Below are positions 8,619 through 15,869 of a stretch of DNA of 64,000 nt, piece after piece (position 1 is the first letter of the stretch; the number at the start of each line of letters is the position of its first letter). The notes beneath the pieces were generated by a model that was not told where the DNA came from, did no database searches, and was given only the letters and a program-made list of their open reading frames with translations. The position numbers and the translations under genes were made by a program. Origin of the DNA: JADLAT01 sp964348795 (lineage in GTDB: Bacteria; Pseudomonadota; Alphaproteobacteria; Micavibrionales; Micavibrionaceae). The stretch is from the NCBI GenBank assembly GCA_964348795.1, contig CAYGDY010000011.1, positions 16,079 to 80,078 of the forward strand. The letters are read 5' to 3'.

Positions 8619-9620
8619 TTACCTTTTCTCCCCCACTCGCTTGATCTCCCAATGGAGCAAAACCCCGTATCGGTACTGGATTTCATCAATCAGCGTATCA
8701 CCGAGCGTTTCCAGATCCCGCGCCGTGGCGTTCCCTGTGTTAATCATAAAATTACAATGTTTTTCGCTCATCTGCGCGCCGCCGATGGTGAGGCCGCGCC
8801 CGCCGACCATCTCTACCAGTTGCCACGCCCGCGTGCCCTCTGGTAATCCCGCCCGGCGCAGTTCCTCCGCCGTGGGGTTGGCAAAGGTCGAACCACCTGT
8901 AAACTCCTTGATCGGTTGTGTGGCGTTGCGCTTCTCCTTGATCTCCGTCATCCGCGCCTTCACAGTGTCATAGCTTTCAGGCGTACCTTTCAGAATCGCG
9001 CTGAGGAAAATCATATCCTCTGGCATTTCGGTGCGGCGATAGGACATTTTGAGGTCCTCCACCGTCAGGCGCACCGCCTGCCCGCTTCGGTTCAGCGCAT
9101 TCACACCGATCAGAACATCCTTCATCTCCGCTCCATACGCCCCCGCATTCATGCGGATCGCCCCGCCCAGCGTGCCAGGAATACCAGACAGAAATTCCAG
9201 CCCGCCGATCCCCGCCTTCATCGCAGACGCCGCCACCGAGCCATTGAGCGCAGAACATCCGGCCAAAATATAGCCCCCTCTCCCCTCTGGGGAGAGGGTC
9301 GGGGTGAGGGGTTCTTGCACAATATTTTCTCCCCTCACCCTAGCCCTCTCCCCAGAGGGGAGAGGGGACTTTGAAAGGATGACAATTTCCGAAAACCCCT
9401 TCCCCAACTGCACCGTCGCGCCGCGCAAACCCCCGTCGCGGATAATGGTATTGGCCAGCCCACCGATGATGGTGAGCGGCTCCTTCAGCGGCCAGTTTTG
9501 GAGAAAAACGGAAAGTTCTTCGGCATCATTGGGGCGAAACAGCAGATCCGCAGACCCGCCACAGCCAAACCAGCTTTCCTTCCCGATCGGGGCGTTATGG
9601 GTTATGTTTCTGTTTTTCAT
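8619..9620 (-). CDS. murB: UDP-N-acetylenolpyruvoylglucosamine reductase with an in-frame repeat
   Basis: FAD enzyme that reduces UDP-GlcNAc-enolpyruvate to UDP-MurNAc with NADPH. From ATG 9620 it has 333 residues; the longer frame to 9689 adds a tail not typical of MurB. Hallmarks: WFGCGGSADLLFRP, GIPGTLGGAIRMNAGAYG (FAD), SYRRTEM, the proton-donor region GGSTFANP, and KHCNFMINTGNATARDLETL. Between GFSEIVIL and ILAGCSALNG lies a foreign segment of about 33 residues encoded by a palindromic repeat (9273-9369), with the frame kept. Whether the insert is tolerated as a surface loop is unknown. murC lies upstream, separated by an unrelated gene. Confidence 0.93.
   Translation of the reverse strand: MKNRNITHNAPIGKESWFGCGGSADLLFRPNDAEELSVFLQNWPLKEPLTIIGGLANTIIRDGGLRGATVQLGKGFSEIVILSKSPLPSGERARVRGENIVQEPLTPTLSPEGRGGYILAGCSALNGSVAASAMKAGIGGLEFLSGIPGTLGGAIRMNAGAYGAEMKDVLIGVNALNRSGQAVRLTVEDLKMSYRRTEMPEDMIFLSAILKGTPESYDTVKARMTEIKEKRNATQPIKEFTGGSTFANPTAEELRRAGLPEGTRAWQLVEMVGGRGLTIGGAQMSEKHCNFMINTGNATARDLETLGDTLIDEIQYRYGVLLHWEIKRVGEKR
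9273..9369. repeat. Palindromic repeat (R-F) inside murB
   Basis: Two inverted arms, CCCCTCTCCCCTCTGGGGAG near the left end and CTCTCCCCAGAGGGGAGAGG near the right, each itself palindromic, with GGGTGAGGGG / CCCCTCACCC inside. On the minus strand it encodes SPLPSGERARVRG ... LTPTLSPEGRG, a peptide typical of this dispersed element in other genomes (general knowledge). No stop is created in the murB frame. Confidence 0.9.
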
Positions 9621-9706
9621 AAGATAAATGTTGACTTTCTGTGCGTATCCTGTATACACTGAAGTTGCTAGCTGGGAGTTGGTTTGCACGCGCGAGCCAC
9701 GGTCTT

Positions 9707-10495
9707 TTAAAGACCTCGGTTAGCACTTTTTTTATCTGTTTGGAAAATCCTTTGCCACCACTTTTTCTTTTGTGGAAACCACTCGTACCCTTCCCAGCTT
9801 TCTATAGGTTTAGGTCGAATGGCTATATATTTTTCGTGGGTCAGCTCGATTGTTTTGATCTTCATATTTTTGCCGAATTTAACACTGCCAAATCTAATCA
9901 GCACATCTATAAGTTTATTTATTAGATAGAGCGCACTATCTAATTGCTCGTATAAAAGCTCGTTTTTGATAATCATCATGAAGAGCGCGTTCGGCTCGAA
10001 CTGTTCTTTGCCCCGCAAAAATCCGTCAACATCGGCGTTGATATCATTAATCATGGTGTTTAGTGTTTTTATCGATCCGTCTAAAACACCAGCAAGAACA
10101 ATTACGTTAGGATCAGGGGAAGCCAGAAATTCAAGCTTCTCTTGTGCTATTGGCCATTCAAAATGATTGGTGTAAATATATTTTGACATGTGCTGTATCT
10201 GGAGCTTAGGCGCCTGTTCTGTCTCCAGAATTTTTTTGCATTCTAAGCATTCTTTATAACGATGTTGGACTATTTGCTCTTTAAGCGCATAGAGATGGTT
10301 GGATAATGAGGTCAAGCCAGCAATGAAGAAATGCAAGGTGGCATGATTTTCTTGGCTTTTCTGGTGCGTGTATAATTTTAAACCAAAGAAAAAAGCCAAG
10401 AGAGCACCGATTAAAGTCGCAAAAATTTGTGTGAAAAAGTCACTATTCAAAATCTGACATATAGAATTCATAATGAATTGACATATCTCCATCAC
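9707..10495 (-). CDS. Hypothetical single-helix membrane protein
   Basis: 262 residues. One strong membrane helix near the N-terminus (IFATLIGALLAFFFGLKLY, about 24-42), then a helical cytosolic domain with a cysteine pair region (YKECLECKK) and a basic, tryptophan-containing tail (KKKWWQRIF). No family recognised. It is clearly more AT-rich than murB and murC, between which it lies in the same direction, and an R-A repeat abuts its start. It looks like an insertion into the mur gene row. Confidence 0.7.
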   Translation of the reverse strand: MMEICQFIMNSICQILNSDFFTQIFATLIGALLAFFFGLKLYTHQKSQENHATLHFFIAGLTSLSNHLYALKEQIVQHRYKECLECKKILETEQAPKLQIQHMSKYIYTNHFEWPIAQEKLEFLASPDPNVIVLAGVLDGSIKTLNTMINDINADVDGFLRGKEQFEPNALFMMIIKNELLYEQLDSALYLINKLIDVLIRFGSVKFGKNMKIKTIELTHEKYIAIRPKPIESWEGYEWFPQKKKWWQRIFQTDKKSANRGL

Positions 10496-10512
10496 TTACC
10501 ACCTTTATTTTT

Positions 10513-10599
10513 CGTCATTGCGAGGAAGCTCTTGGGCTGACGAAGCAATCCAGTTTTTTCTGGATCGCCACAACCGCTTACGCGGTCTCGCGATGACGA
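10513..10599. repeat. Dispersed palindromic repeat, family R-A
   Basis: CGTCATTGCGAGGAAGCTC ... GAAGCAATCCAG / CTGGATCGCCACAACCGC ... GTCTCGCGATGACG. It separates murC from the AT-rich gene downstream of it. Confidence 0.9.
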
Positions 10600-10637
10600 T
10601 GCCAAAGTGTCGGATTTATCCTTCAAACAACTATACA

Positions 10638-12089
10638 TTACTGGGCGCACGCCTGCGCAAACATAACGGATGAAGAATGCTTTTCCAACTGCTCCGGCAA
10701 CGCATACGCCCACGCCGTTATATCCCCCGCGCCAAGACAGACCACCAGATCCCCCGCCTTGGCCAGTTCGGCAATCACGTGCGGCAGGGCATCTTTGGAC
10801 TCCAACGCGCGCACATCCTTATGCCCGTGGCCTGCGATGCCATCGACCAGCGCAGTCTTGTTCGCGCCATCAATCGGTGTTTCGCCCGCCTCGTACACAT
10901 CGGCGATCAAGACAACATCGGCCTCGTTAAAGCATTTACAAAATTCCTCGAACAGATCATGAAGCCTTGTATAGCGATGCGGTTGCATCACAGCGATGAT
11001 CCGCCCGCCTGTCTCCGCCACAGCTTGGCGCGCCGTTTTCAGCACCACGGAAATCTCGACCGGATGATGCGCGTAATCGTCAATCACGGTCACGCCGCCC
11101 GCCTCGCCCGTTCTCGTGAAGCGGCGTTTGACCCCCGTAAAACTCGCCAAACCGCGCTTCATCCCCTCTGCGCTTACGCCCGCATCATGCGCAATCGCCA
11201 AAGATACCAGCGCGTTTTGCACATTATGAAGCCCCAGCATCGGCAAGTGAATCTCCTCCAGCGTAAAACCCTTTTCCCCCGCAAAGACCACATCGAACAC
11301 ACTGCCCCGCGCGTCAGAGCGGATATTCACGGCCTTGACATCGGCCTGCGGGTTAAACCCGTAGGTAATCACACGCCGATCCTTGATGGACGGGATCAAC
11401 GCCTGCACCTCGGGATGATCCAGACACAGCACCGCATAGCCGTAAAACGGCACGTTGTGGATGAACTGCAGGTAGGCTTCTTTGACCTTTTCAAAACTGC
11501 CGTAATGCTCCATATGCTCGGGATCGATATTGGTGACCACGGCAACGGAGGCGGGCAGGCGCGTAAATGTCCCGTCGCTCTCATCGGCCTCGACCACCAT
11601 CATATCACTCTGCCCCAGCCGCGTATTCGTGCCATAGGCATGGACAATCCCGCCATTGATCACGGTCGGGTCAAAGCCCGCGGATTCCAGCATCTGCCCC
11701 ACCATGGCGGTGGTAGTTGTCTTGCCATGCGTGCCGCCAATCGCCACCGCCCATTTGAGGCGCATCAACTCCGCCAACATCTCCGCCCGCCGGACGATAG
11801 GGATCTGCGCCGCCCGCGCCGCCTGAAGCTCCACATTTTGGGGTTTGACGGCAGAGGATATTACAACGGCAAACGGTTTTTTCCCGCCCATCTCCAGATG
11901 TTCGGGCGCATGCCCCACCGCAACTGCGATCCCGCCCGCGCGCAGGCGTTTGACATTCGCGCTTTCGGCCTGGTCCGAGCCCTGTACCGTATAGCCCAGC
12001 GAATGCAGGACTTCGGCAATCCCGCTCATCCCGATTCCGCCAATCCCGATAAAATGAAGCGGTCCGATATCCTGAGGCATTCCACGCAT
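10638..12089 (-). CDS. murC: UDP-N-acetylmuramate--L-alanine ligase
   Basis: Cytosolic ATP-dependent ligase that adds L-Ala to UDP-MurNAc. 483 residues from ATG 12089 (MRGMPQDIG); the frame extends to 12155 but that tail is not part of the family. Visible are the N-terminal Rossmann motif HFIGIGGIGMSG (about 12-23), the ATP loop GGTHGKTTTT (about 118-127), VVEADESDGTF, NIDPEHMEHYG, and the ligase-domain DDYAHHPVEI with the YTRL region. It is the first gene of a minus-strand row that continues to murB after an interruption. Confidence 0.96.
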   Translation of the reverse strand: MRGMPQDIGPLHFIGIGGIGMSGIAEVLHSLGYTVQGSDQAESANVKRLRAGGIAVAVGHAPEHLEMGGKKPFAVVISSAVKPQNVELQAARAAQIPIVRRAEMLAELMRLKWAVAIGGTHGKTTTTAMVGQMLESAGFDPTVINGGIVHAYGTNTRLGQSDMMVVEADESDGTFTRLPASVAVVTNIDPEHMEHYGSFEKVKEAYLQFIHNVPFYGYAVLCLDHPEVQALIPSIKDRRVITYGFNPQADVKAVNIRSDARGSVFDVVFAGEKGFTLEEIHLPMLGLHNVQNALVSLAIAHDAGVSAEGMKRGLASFTGVKRRFTRTGEAGGVTVIDDYAHHPVEISVVLKTARQAVAETGGRIIAVMQPHRYTRLHDLFEEFCKCFNEADVVLIADVYEAGETPIDGANKTALVDGIAGHGHKDVRALESKDALPHVIAELAKAGDLVVCLGAGDITAWAYALPEQLEKHSSSVMFAQACAQ

Positions 12090-12124
12090 AGTACATCTCT
12101 TAGGTTCAAGGGGTTTTATTACGG

Positions 12125-12282
12125 AGAAACTATAACCACCAAGACACAAAGACACAAAGAACTTTTCGCTTGATGTCCCACATCGTCACCCACGAGGAGG
12201 GACAACGTCCCGACGTGGCAATCCAGAAAATTCTAAAAGACTGGATTGCTTCGCCCCTCCTGCGGTGGGCTCGCAATGACGG
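12125..12282. repeat. R-D arm followed by R-A palindrome
   Basis: The gap upstream of murC holds an R-D-like arm at about 12131-12165 (ACCACCAAGACACAAAGACA) and an R-A copy at 12184-12282 (CGTCACCCACGAGG ... GGCAATCCAG ... CTGGATTGCTTCG ... GGCTCGCAATGACGG). Confidence 0.75.
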
Positions 12283-12294
12283 TTATAAATCCCC

Positions 12295-12750
12295 CTAATA
12301 CCCCTTGGGGATCAACTTCAAAATCGCCCAGCCACCCACACTCATACCGATAAAAATCAGGATATACATCACCTGTGCCATCATCAGATCTTCCTGTAAA
12401 CGCCACGCCAGCGCCACAAAAAACGGCAGGAGGCACACCACCCCCACCAAAACATGCGCATAGCCAAAGACACGGCGCTGACCGTTTTTCAGAGTCACTA
12501 TCCGGATCATTTGCCGCACAATCGGGGGATTGATGAGATAAGATAACTGGTCGATCCTATGCACCACAACTGTCTTTTCATCCAGTAGCACCAGCGGAAG
12601 GAAGACCCCCTTGCTTTTCTTTTCCGAAAAACCAACCACCTCCGCCTCCACGATTTTTCCGGCAAAGCGTCCGAACAAAAACTCCCCGATCAGATACACC
12701 CCCCACAGGGCAGGCAGAGCAGAGAGGAAGAGAAGTATGGTGTCCAACAT
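12295..12750 (-). CDS. Hypothetical membrane protein
   Basis: 151 residues with membrane helices at about 4-25, 97-116 and 127-147 and a soluble beta-rich domain between the first two (GKIVEAEVVGF ... PLVLLDEKTVVVHRIDQLSY). The layout resembles small DUF3592-type inner-membrane proteins, but I cannot assign a family firmly. GTGGGATA precedes the start. It is flanked by repeats on both sides and so is probably transcribed alone. Confidence 0.7.
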   Translation of the reverse strand: MLDTILLFLSALPALWGVYLIGEFLFGRFAGKIVEAEVVGFSEKKSKGVFLPLVLLDEKTVVVHRIDQLSYLINPPIVRQMIRIVTLKNGQRRVFGYAHVLVGVVCLLPFFVALAWRLQEDLMMAQVMYILIFIGMSVGGWAILKLIPKGY

Positions 12751-12780
12751 TATCCCACAATCCAGTTTTTATTTTAAATA

Positions 12781-12848
12781 CGTCATTCTGAGGCGAAGCC
12801 GAAGAATCTTTTTTAACAGAGATCCTTCGCCGTTGGCTCAGGATGACA
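12781..12848. repeat. Dispersed palindromic repeat, family R-C
   Basis: CGTCATTCTGAGGCGAAGCC ... GAAGAATCTT / AGATCCTTCGC ... GGCTCAGGATGAC. Lies between the small membrane protein gene and the LysM lipoprotein gene. Confidence 0.85.
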
Positions 12849-12864
12849 GAATACAAGGATCTTC

Positions 12865-14028
12865 TCAACTCTCCAGATACCGCACGGGATTGATCGCTTC
12901 CGTCCCGCGCCGGACTTCAAAATGCAACTGCGGTGAATCGACTGATCCCGTTGAGCCCACAGTGCCGATCGTCTGCCCCCGCTTGATGACGTCTCCGCGC
13001 TTGATTGTGATCTGGTCCAGATGCGCATAGGCCGTCATCCAGCGCCCGTCATGCCGGATCAGGATCAAATTTCCCGTGCCCTTGAGTTCATTGCCTGCAT
13101 ACACCACCACGCCGTTTTCGGCGGCTTTGACCGTTGTGCCCTTGGGGGCTTTGATATTGATTCCGTCATTATGCAGGCCATCGGGCTTGCTTCCATAGGC
13201 GGAAATCACCTTCCCCGCGACAGGCCTCAGGAAACGGGAGGACGCCCGCTGGGGAGTCTGGGAGGAAATCTTTACACGGGGGGCCACAGGCACCGATTCA
13301 GCCCGCGCAATGTCCTGTGTCTCCCTCAGACCCTGTGCCGCAAGCGGCGGTTTTTTCTCCGGCAGTATCGGCGCTGTTTCGGATGGGAGCGCGTACCCTT
13401 CCGGCAGGCGCAGAATATGAGCCTGCCCCTGCGGCGGCGTGTGCCGTGCGATACGCAACGTGCCCAGTGTTCCCGCCAGCGCACCGTCTGTTTTGCCAGT
13501 CCCGTCCTGTTGCGGGCCTTTGGGGAACGGGAAAGCCGGATCCTTTGAATGTCTGTCCCCATCCCTTCTGCCCACCAAAGCAGACACGGTCCGTTCCACG
13601 AACGATCCCGATCCGGCCCCGACCGAAGGCAGTTTGACACTTTGCCCTGCCGAAACCCGATAGGGCGCCTGCCAGTGATTGAGACGCACCACATCGGTAC
13701 TGCTCACCCCGAACAGGCGGGAAATACTGTAAACCGTATCGCCCGCACGAGCCCGATAGGTCTGCGGCGGCGGAAGCTTGATTCGCTGGCCGGCATGGAG
13801 TGCAAACGGCGCGACCAGATGGTTCACCGCGACAATATCCTGCATCACCAGATCATACCTGCGGGAAATTGTGTAGATCGTTTCGCCTCTGGAGACCGTA
13901 TGCACACCCGCGCTCCCCGCGCCGTCGCTCCGTCCGTAAAACGTCACGGGCGCAGGCGCCTGCGGGTCCAGACATCCCGAAAGCGGCAGAAGCAGTAACA
14001 AAAAAATTCCCCTCACATACGGCATCAT
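12865..14028 (-). CDS. NlpD-like lipoprotein, two LysM and a degenerate M23 domain
   Basis: 387 residues. Lipoprotein signal with lipobox LPLSGC (Cys19). Two LysM peptidoglycan-binding modules at about 43-86 (HTVSRGETIYTISRRYDL) and 91-133 (YRARAGDTVYSISRLFGV). After a long linker, a C-terminal LytM/M23 domain (about 275-387). The usual zinc motif HxxxD reads HNDGIN here, so the aspartate ligand is asparagine, while AYAHLD and QLHFEVR keep their histidines. Such NlpD/LdpF-type factors normally activate amidases rather than cut peptidoglycan (family knowledge). It follows pcm by 6 bases in the same direction, an arrangement common in proteobacteria. Confidence 0.92.
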   Translation of the reverse strand: MMPYVRGIFLLLLLPLSGCLDPQAPAPVTFYGRSDGAGSAGVHTVSRGETIYTISRRYDLVMQDIVAVNHLVAPFALHAGQRIKLPPPQTYRARAGDTVYSISRLFGVSSTDVVRLNHWQAPYRVSAGQSVKLPSVGAGSGSFVERTVSALVGRRDGDRHSKDPAFPFPKGPQQDGTGKTDGALAGTLGTLRIARHTPPQGQAHILRLPEGYALPSETAPILPEKKPPLAAQGLRETQDIARAESVPVAPRVKISSQTPQRASSRFLRPVAGKVISAYGSKPDGLHNDGINIKAPKGTTVKAAENGVVVYAGNELKGTGNLILIRHDGRWMTAYAHLDQITIKRGDVIKRGQTIGTVGSTGSVDSPQLHFEVRRGTEAINPVRYLES

Positions 14029-14034
14029 CAGTGA

Positions 14035-14784
14035 TTACACGACCCTTTCCGTGAGAGTCCGTCCCCGTTCCCATAGCGTTTCAAAGTCATCGTCGTCCTC
14101 CGGTGCGGGGCCTGCCAGCGCGACATCCGGCAGGAGTGGCACAAACCGCACGGGCATCAAATCCCGAATCACGAGACTCTCCGGTGTTTCCTTGACATAG
14201 CGCTTCAGGCGTTGCTGACCATTCTCCCCCACAGGGATCACCAGAACCCCGCCAATCCTGAGCTGGGATATCAGGGCATCGGGCGGTTTTTCCCGTGCCG
14301 CCGCCGTACAGATGATTTTGTCGAACGGGGCCTGATCAATCCCGTGCATGGTGGGCCAGCCCTTCATGCCATCCCCCGCCAGCACGGTCACATTACGGAT
14401 TTTTAGCTGATGAAACACCGCTTCTGCCCGTTCCAGCAAGACCTTGTGCCGCTCGATCGTATAGACCCGCCGGCAGAGCTTCGCCAAAATCGCGGTCTGG
14501 TACCCGCATCCCGTCCCGATTTCCAGCACCTTGTCCCGATCCGTGAGTCCCAATGCCGCCGTCATCGTGGCCACGACAAAGGGCTGGCTGATGGTCTGCC
14601 CCCGCCCGATCGGCAGGGCAATATCCTCCCACGCCTGCGTCTGGACGGCGGGTGGTACAAACACATCCCGCGCCACGCGCTCCATGGCGGACAGCACCTT
14701 TGTGTCGGTGATTCCCTTGTTACGAAGCTCCATAATCAAACGGATTCGCTTGTTCTGATCCTGTGTTTTCCTGAGTGTATCCAT
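14035..14784 (-). CDS. pcm: Protein-L-isoaspartate O-methyltransferase
   Basis: Repairs isoaspartyl residues in aged proteins with S-adenosylmethionine. 249 residues. Visible: the N-terminal helical part ending VFVPPAVQTQAWEDIALPIG, the substrate motif GQTISQPFVVA, SAM motif I VLEIGTGCGYQTAIL (about 86-100), motif II GIDQAPFDKIICTAAA, and motif III LRIGGVLVIPVG. It is about 30 residues longer than E. coli Pcm at the C-terminus (acidic EDDDDFETLWE). Co-directional with the NlpD-like gene downstream. Confidence 0.96.
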   Translation of the reverse strand: MDTLRKTQDQNKRIRLIMELRNKGITDTKVLSAMERVARDVFVPPAVQTQAWEDIALPIGRGQTISQPFVVATMTAALGLTDRDKVLEIGTGCGYQTAILAKLCRRVYTIERHKVLLERAEAVFHQLKIRNVTVLAGDGMKGWPTMHGIDQAPFDKIICTAAAREKPPDALISQLRIGGVLVIPVGENGQQRLKRYVKETPESLVIRDLMPVRFVPLLPDVALAGPAPEDDDDFETLWERGRTLTERVV

Positions 14785-14876
14785 CAGGGCCTGATTCTAT
14801 CCCAGAAACGGGATTCTGTCATCTTACGTCTCCGCTTGCCTGAAAAAGAAAACTTCTGGATAATTTTAAAAAAGTA

Positions 14877-14905
14877 TTGACACAAAGAAAATTCCACACT
14901 ATAAG
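14877..14905 (+). promoter_or_regulatory. Sigma-70-type promoter
   Basis: TTGACA (14877-14882), a 17-base spacer, then TATAAG (14900-14905). It faces the small gene at 14977 and diverges from pcm. Expected start of transcription is near 14912. Confidence 0.75.
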
Positions 14906-14976
14906 GCGGATAATTTTTAACTGCATAGAGACTTCCCCCCCATAAAAAACCTCATCTATTACAGCGGATACAAACC

Positions 14977-15162
14977 ATGACAAACCCCTTTCAAAACACG
15001 CCAAGCGTGAGAAATGATTTTCTCGGGCAATCCCGTGGCGGCCACAAACCCCAGCATCAAGATCACATCACCGCACACAAGATGCCAAAACGCATAACAT
15101 ACGGCTTTACAGACAAACCCCAGAGCAATGAATTTTCATATTGCTCACAGCAACAAGGCTAG
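14977..15162 (+). CDS. Small hypothetical protein in its own transcription unit
   Basis: 61 residues, polar and rich in Gln, His, Pro and Ser (start MTNPFQNTPSVRNDF, end CSQQQG). No family recognised and no strong Shine-Dalgarno. It is bracketed by a near-consensus promoter (14877-14905) and a strong hairpin terminator (15192-15223), so a transcript of about 310 bases is made here. The reading frame may be the product, or the transcript could be a small RNA. Coding is favoured because there is no obvious extended RNA fold apart from the terminator. Confidence 0.5.
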   Translation: MTNPFQNTPSVRNDFLGQSRGGHKPQHQDHITAHKMPKRITYGFTDKPQSNEFSYCSQQQG

Positions 15163-15191
15163 AACGCGCGAGTCATACACACGAATCACAC

Positions 15192-15223
15192 AAGAGCCAC
15201 GGGCGACCGCTGGCTCTTTTTTT
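15192..15223 (+). terminator. Rho-independent terminator
   Basis: Perfect 8-base stem AAGAGCCA / TGGCTCTT with an 11-base loop, followed by a run of T. Confidence 0.88.
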
Positions 15224-15244
15224 GCACTTATTTTACTGCACCGC

Positions 15245-15266
15245 AAAAATTAACATGTTAATTTTT
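15245..15266. promoter_or_regulatory. 22-bp perfect palindrome, possible operator
   Basis: AAAAATTAACA followed by its exact reverse complement TGTTAATTTTT. It lies in the AT-rich gap 15224-15453, about 60 bases before the promoter of the 60-aa gene. It could be a dimeric regulator site. It is too AT-rich for a typical terminator stem. Confidence 0.5.
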
Positions 15267-15325
15267 AAACTATTATTTCATAAAATTAACTTATACAGAT
15301 GTTTTATTTTGAATAAATTATTTTA

Positions 15326-15355
15326 TTGACACGGTTTATTGCCAGTTGCTAAACA
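15326..15355 (+). promoter_or_regulatory. Probable promoter of the 60-aa gene
   Basis: TTGACA (15326-15331), an 18-base spacer, TAAACA (15350-15355). The start codon is about 100 bases on, giving a leader of roughly 90 bases. Confidence 0.55.
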
Positions 15356-15453
15356 AGTGTACTTTTTGTGATCTTTTAGTTCTCACCCATCAGGGGCTCT
15401 TCTGAAAGATACAAAAAGTTTGCAAACAACGGTAACATTTAAGGAGAAACATC

Positions 15454-15636
15454 ATGAATGACATCACAAGAAATCCTATCACGACCGCCGTACAACTCGG
15501 AGACTTCAACAAAACAGCCGACAGCCTCATGGCACTTGCCGCCGCAAAAATTCAACGTGAAATTGATAGCGGCCTTATCAAAGGCAACGTTCAACAGCAA
15601 CAGGCACAAACCTTTGAGCCTGACCAAATGGCTTAA
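15454..15636 (+). CDS. Small hypothetical protein, strongly translated start
   Basis: 60 residues (MNDITRNPITTAVQLGDFNK ... FEPDQMA). Amphipathic helix in the middle (ADSLMALAAAKIQREIDSGL) and a Gln-rich tail. TAAGGAGAAACATC before ATG 15454 is the best Shine-Dalgarno in this part of the window. A promoter at 15326-15355 and a terminator at 15668-15697 make it a single-gene unit. No family recognised. Confidence 0.75.
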   Translation: MNDITRNPITTAVQLGDFNKTADSLMALAAAKIQREIDSGLIKGNVQQQQAQTFEPDQMA

Positions 15637-15667
15637 ACAAAGCCCTTCATTGCCAGATTCCTACAAG

Positions 15668-15697
15668 AGGGCCCCTTTCAAAAAGCGGCCCTTTTAT
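15668..15697 (+). terminator. Rho-independent terminator
   Basis: Stem AGGGCC / GGCCCT around a 13-base loop, followed by TTTATTTT. It ends the 60-aa gene unit. Confidence 0.75.
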
Positions 15698-15713
15698 TTT
15701 ATGAGCCCTCGTC

Positions 15714-15840
15714 CGTCATCCCGTTGGTCTTTTGCGAAGCAAAAGTCACACGAACGGGATCCAGAAAAGAGAGCCGTGAAACGGCTCACCTTATGGACCC
15801 CCGCTCCACAAGCCTGCTGACGTAGGCGACGGGGATGACA
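15714..15840. repeat. Dispersed repeat, R-G type
   Basis: CGTCATCCCGTTGGTCTTTTGCG ... CGAACGGGATCCAG at the left and CCCGCTCCACAAGCC ... GGGGATGACAG at the right. It has the same GTCAT...ATGAC ends as R-A to R-C but different arms. Lies between the 60-aa gene and serS. Confidence 0.7.
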
Positions 15841-15869
15841 GAACAAGGATGTTTTTACTCTACCCCCAC

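Noticed and set aside
10677..12173. 498-codon frame on the plus strand
   Set aside because: Antisense shadow of murC, which has all family motifs.
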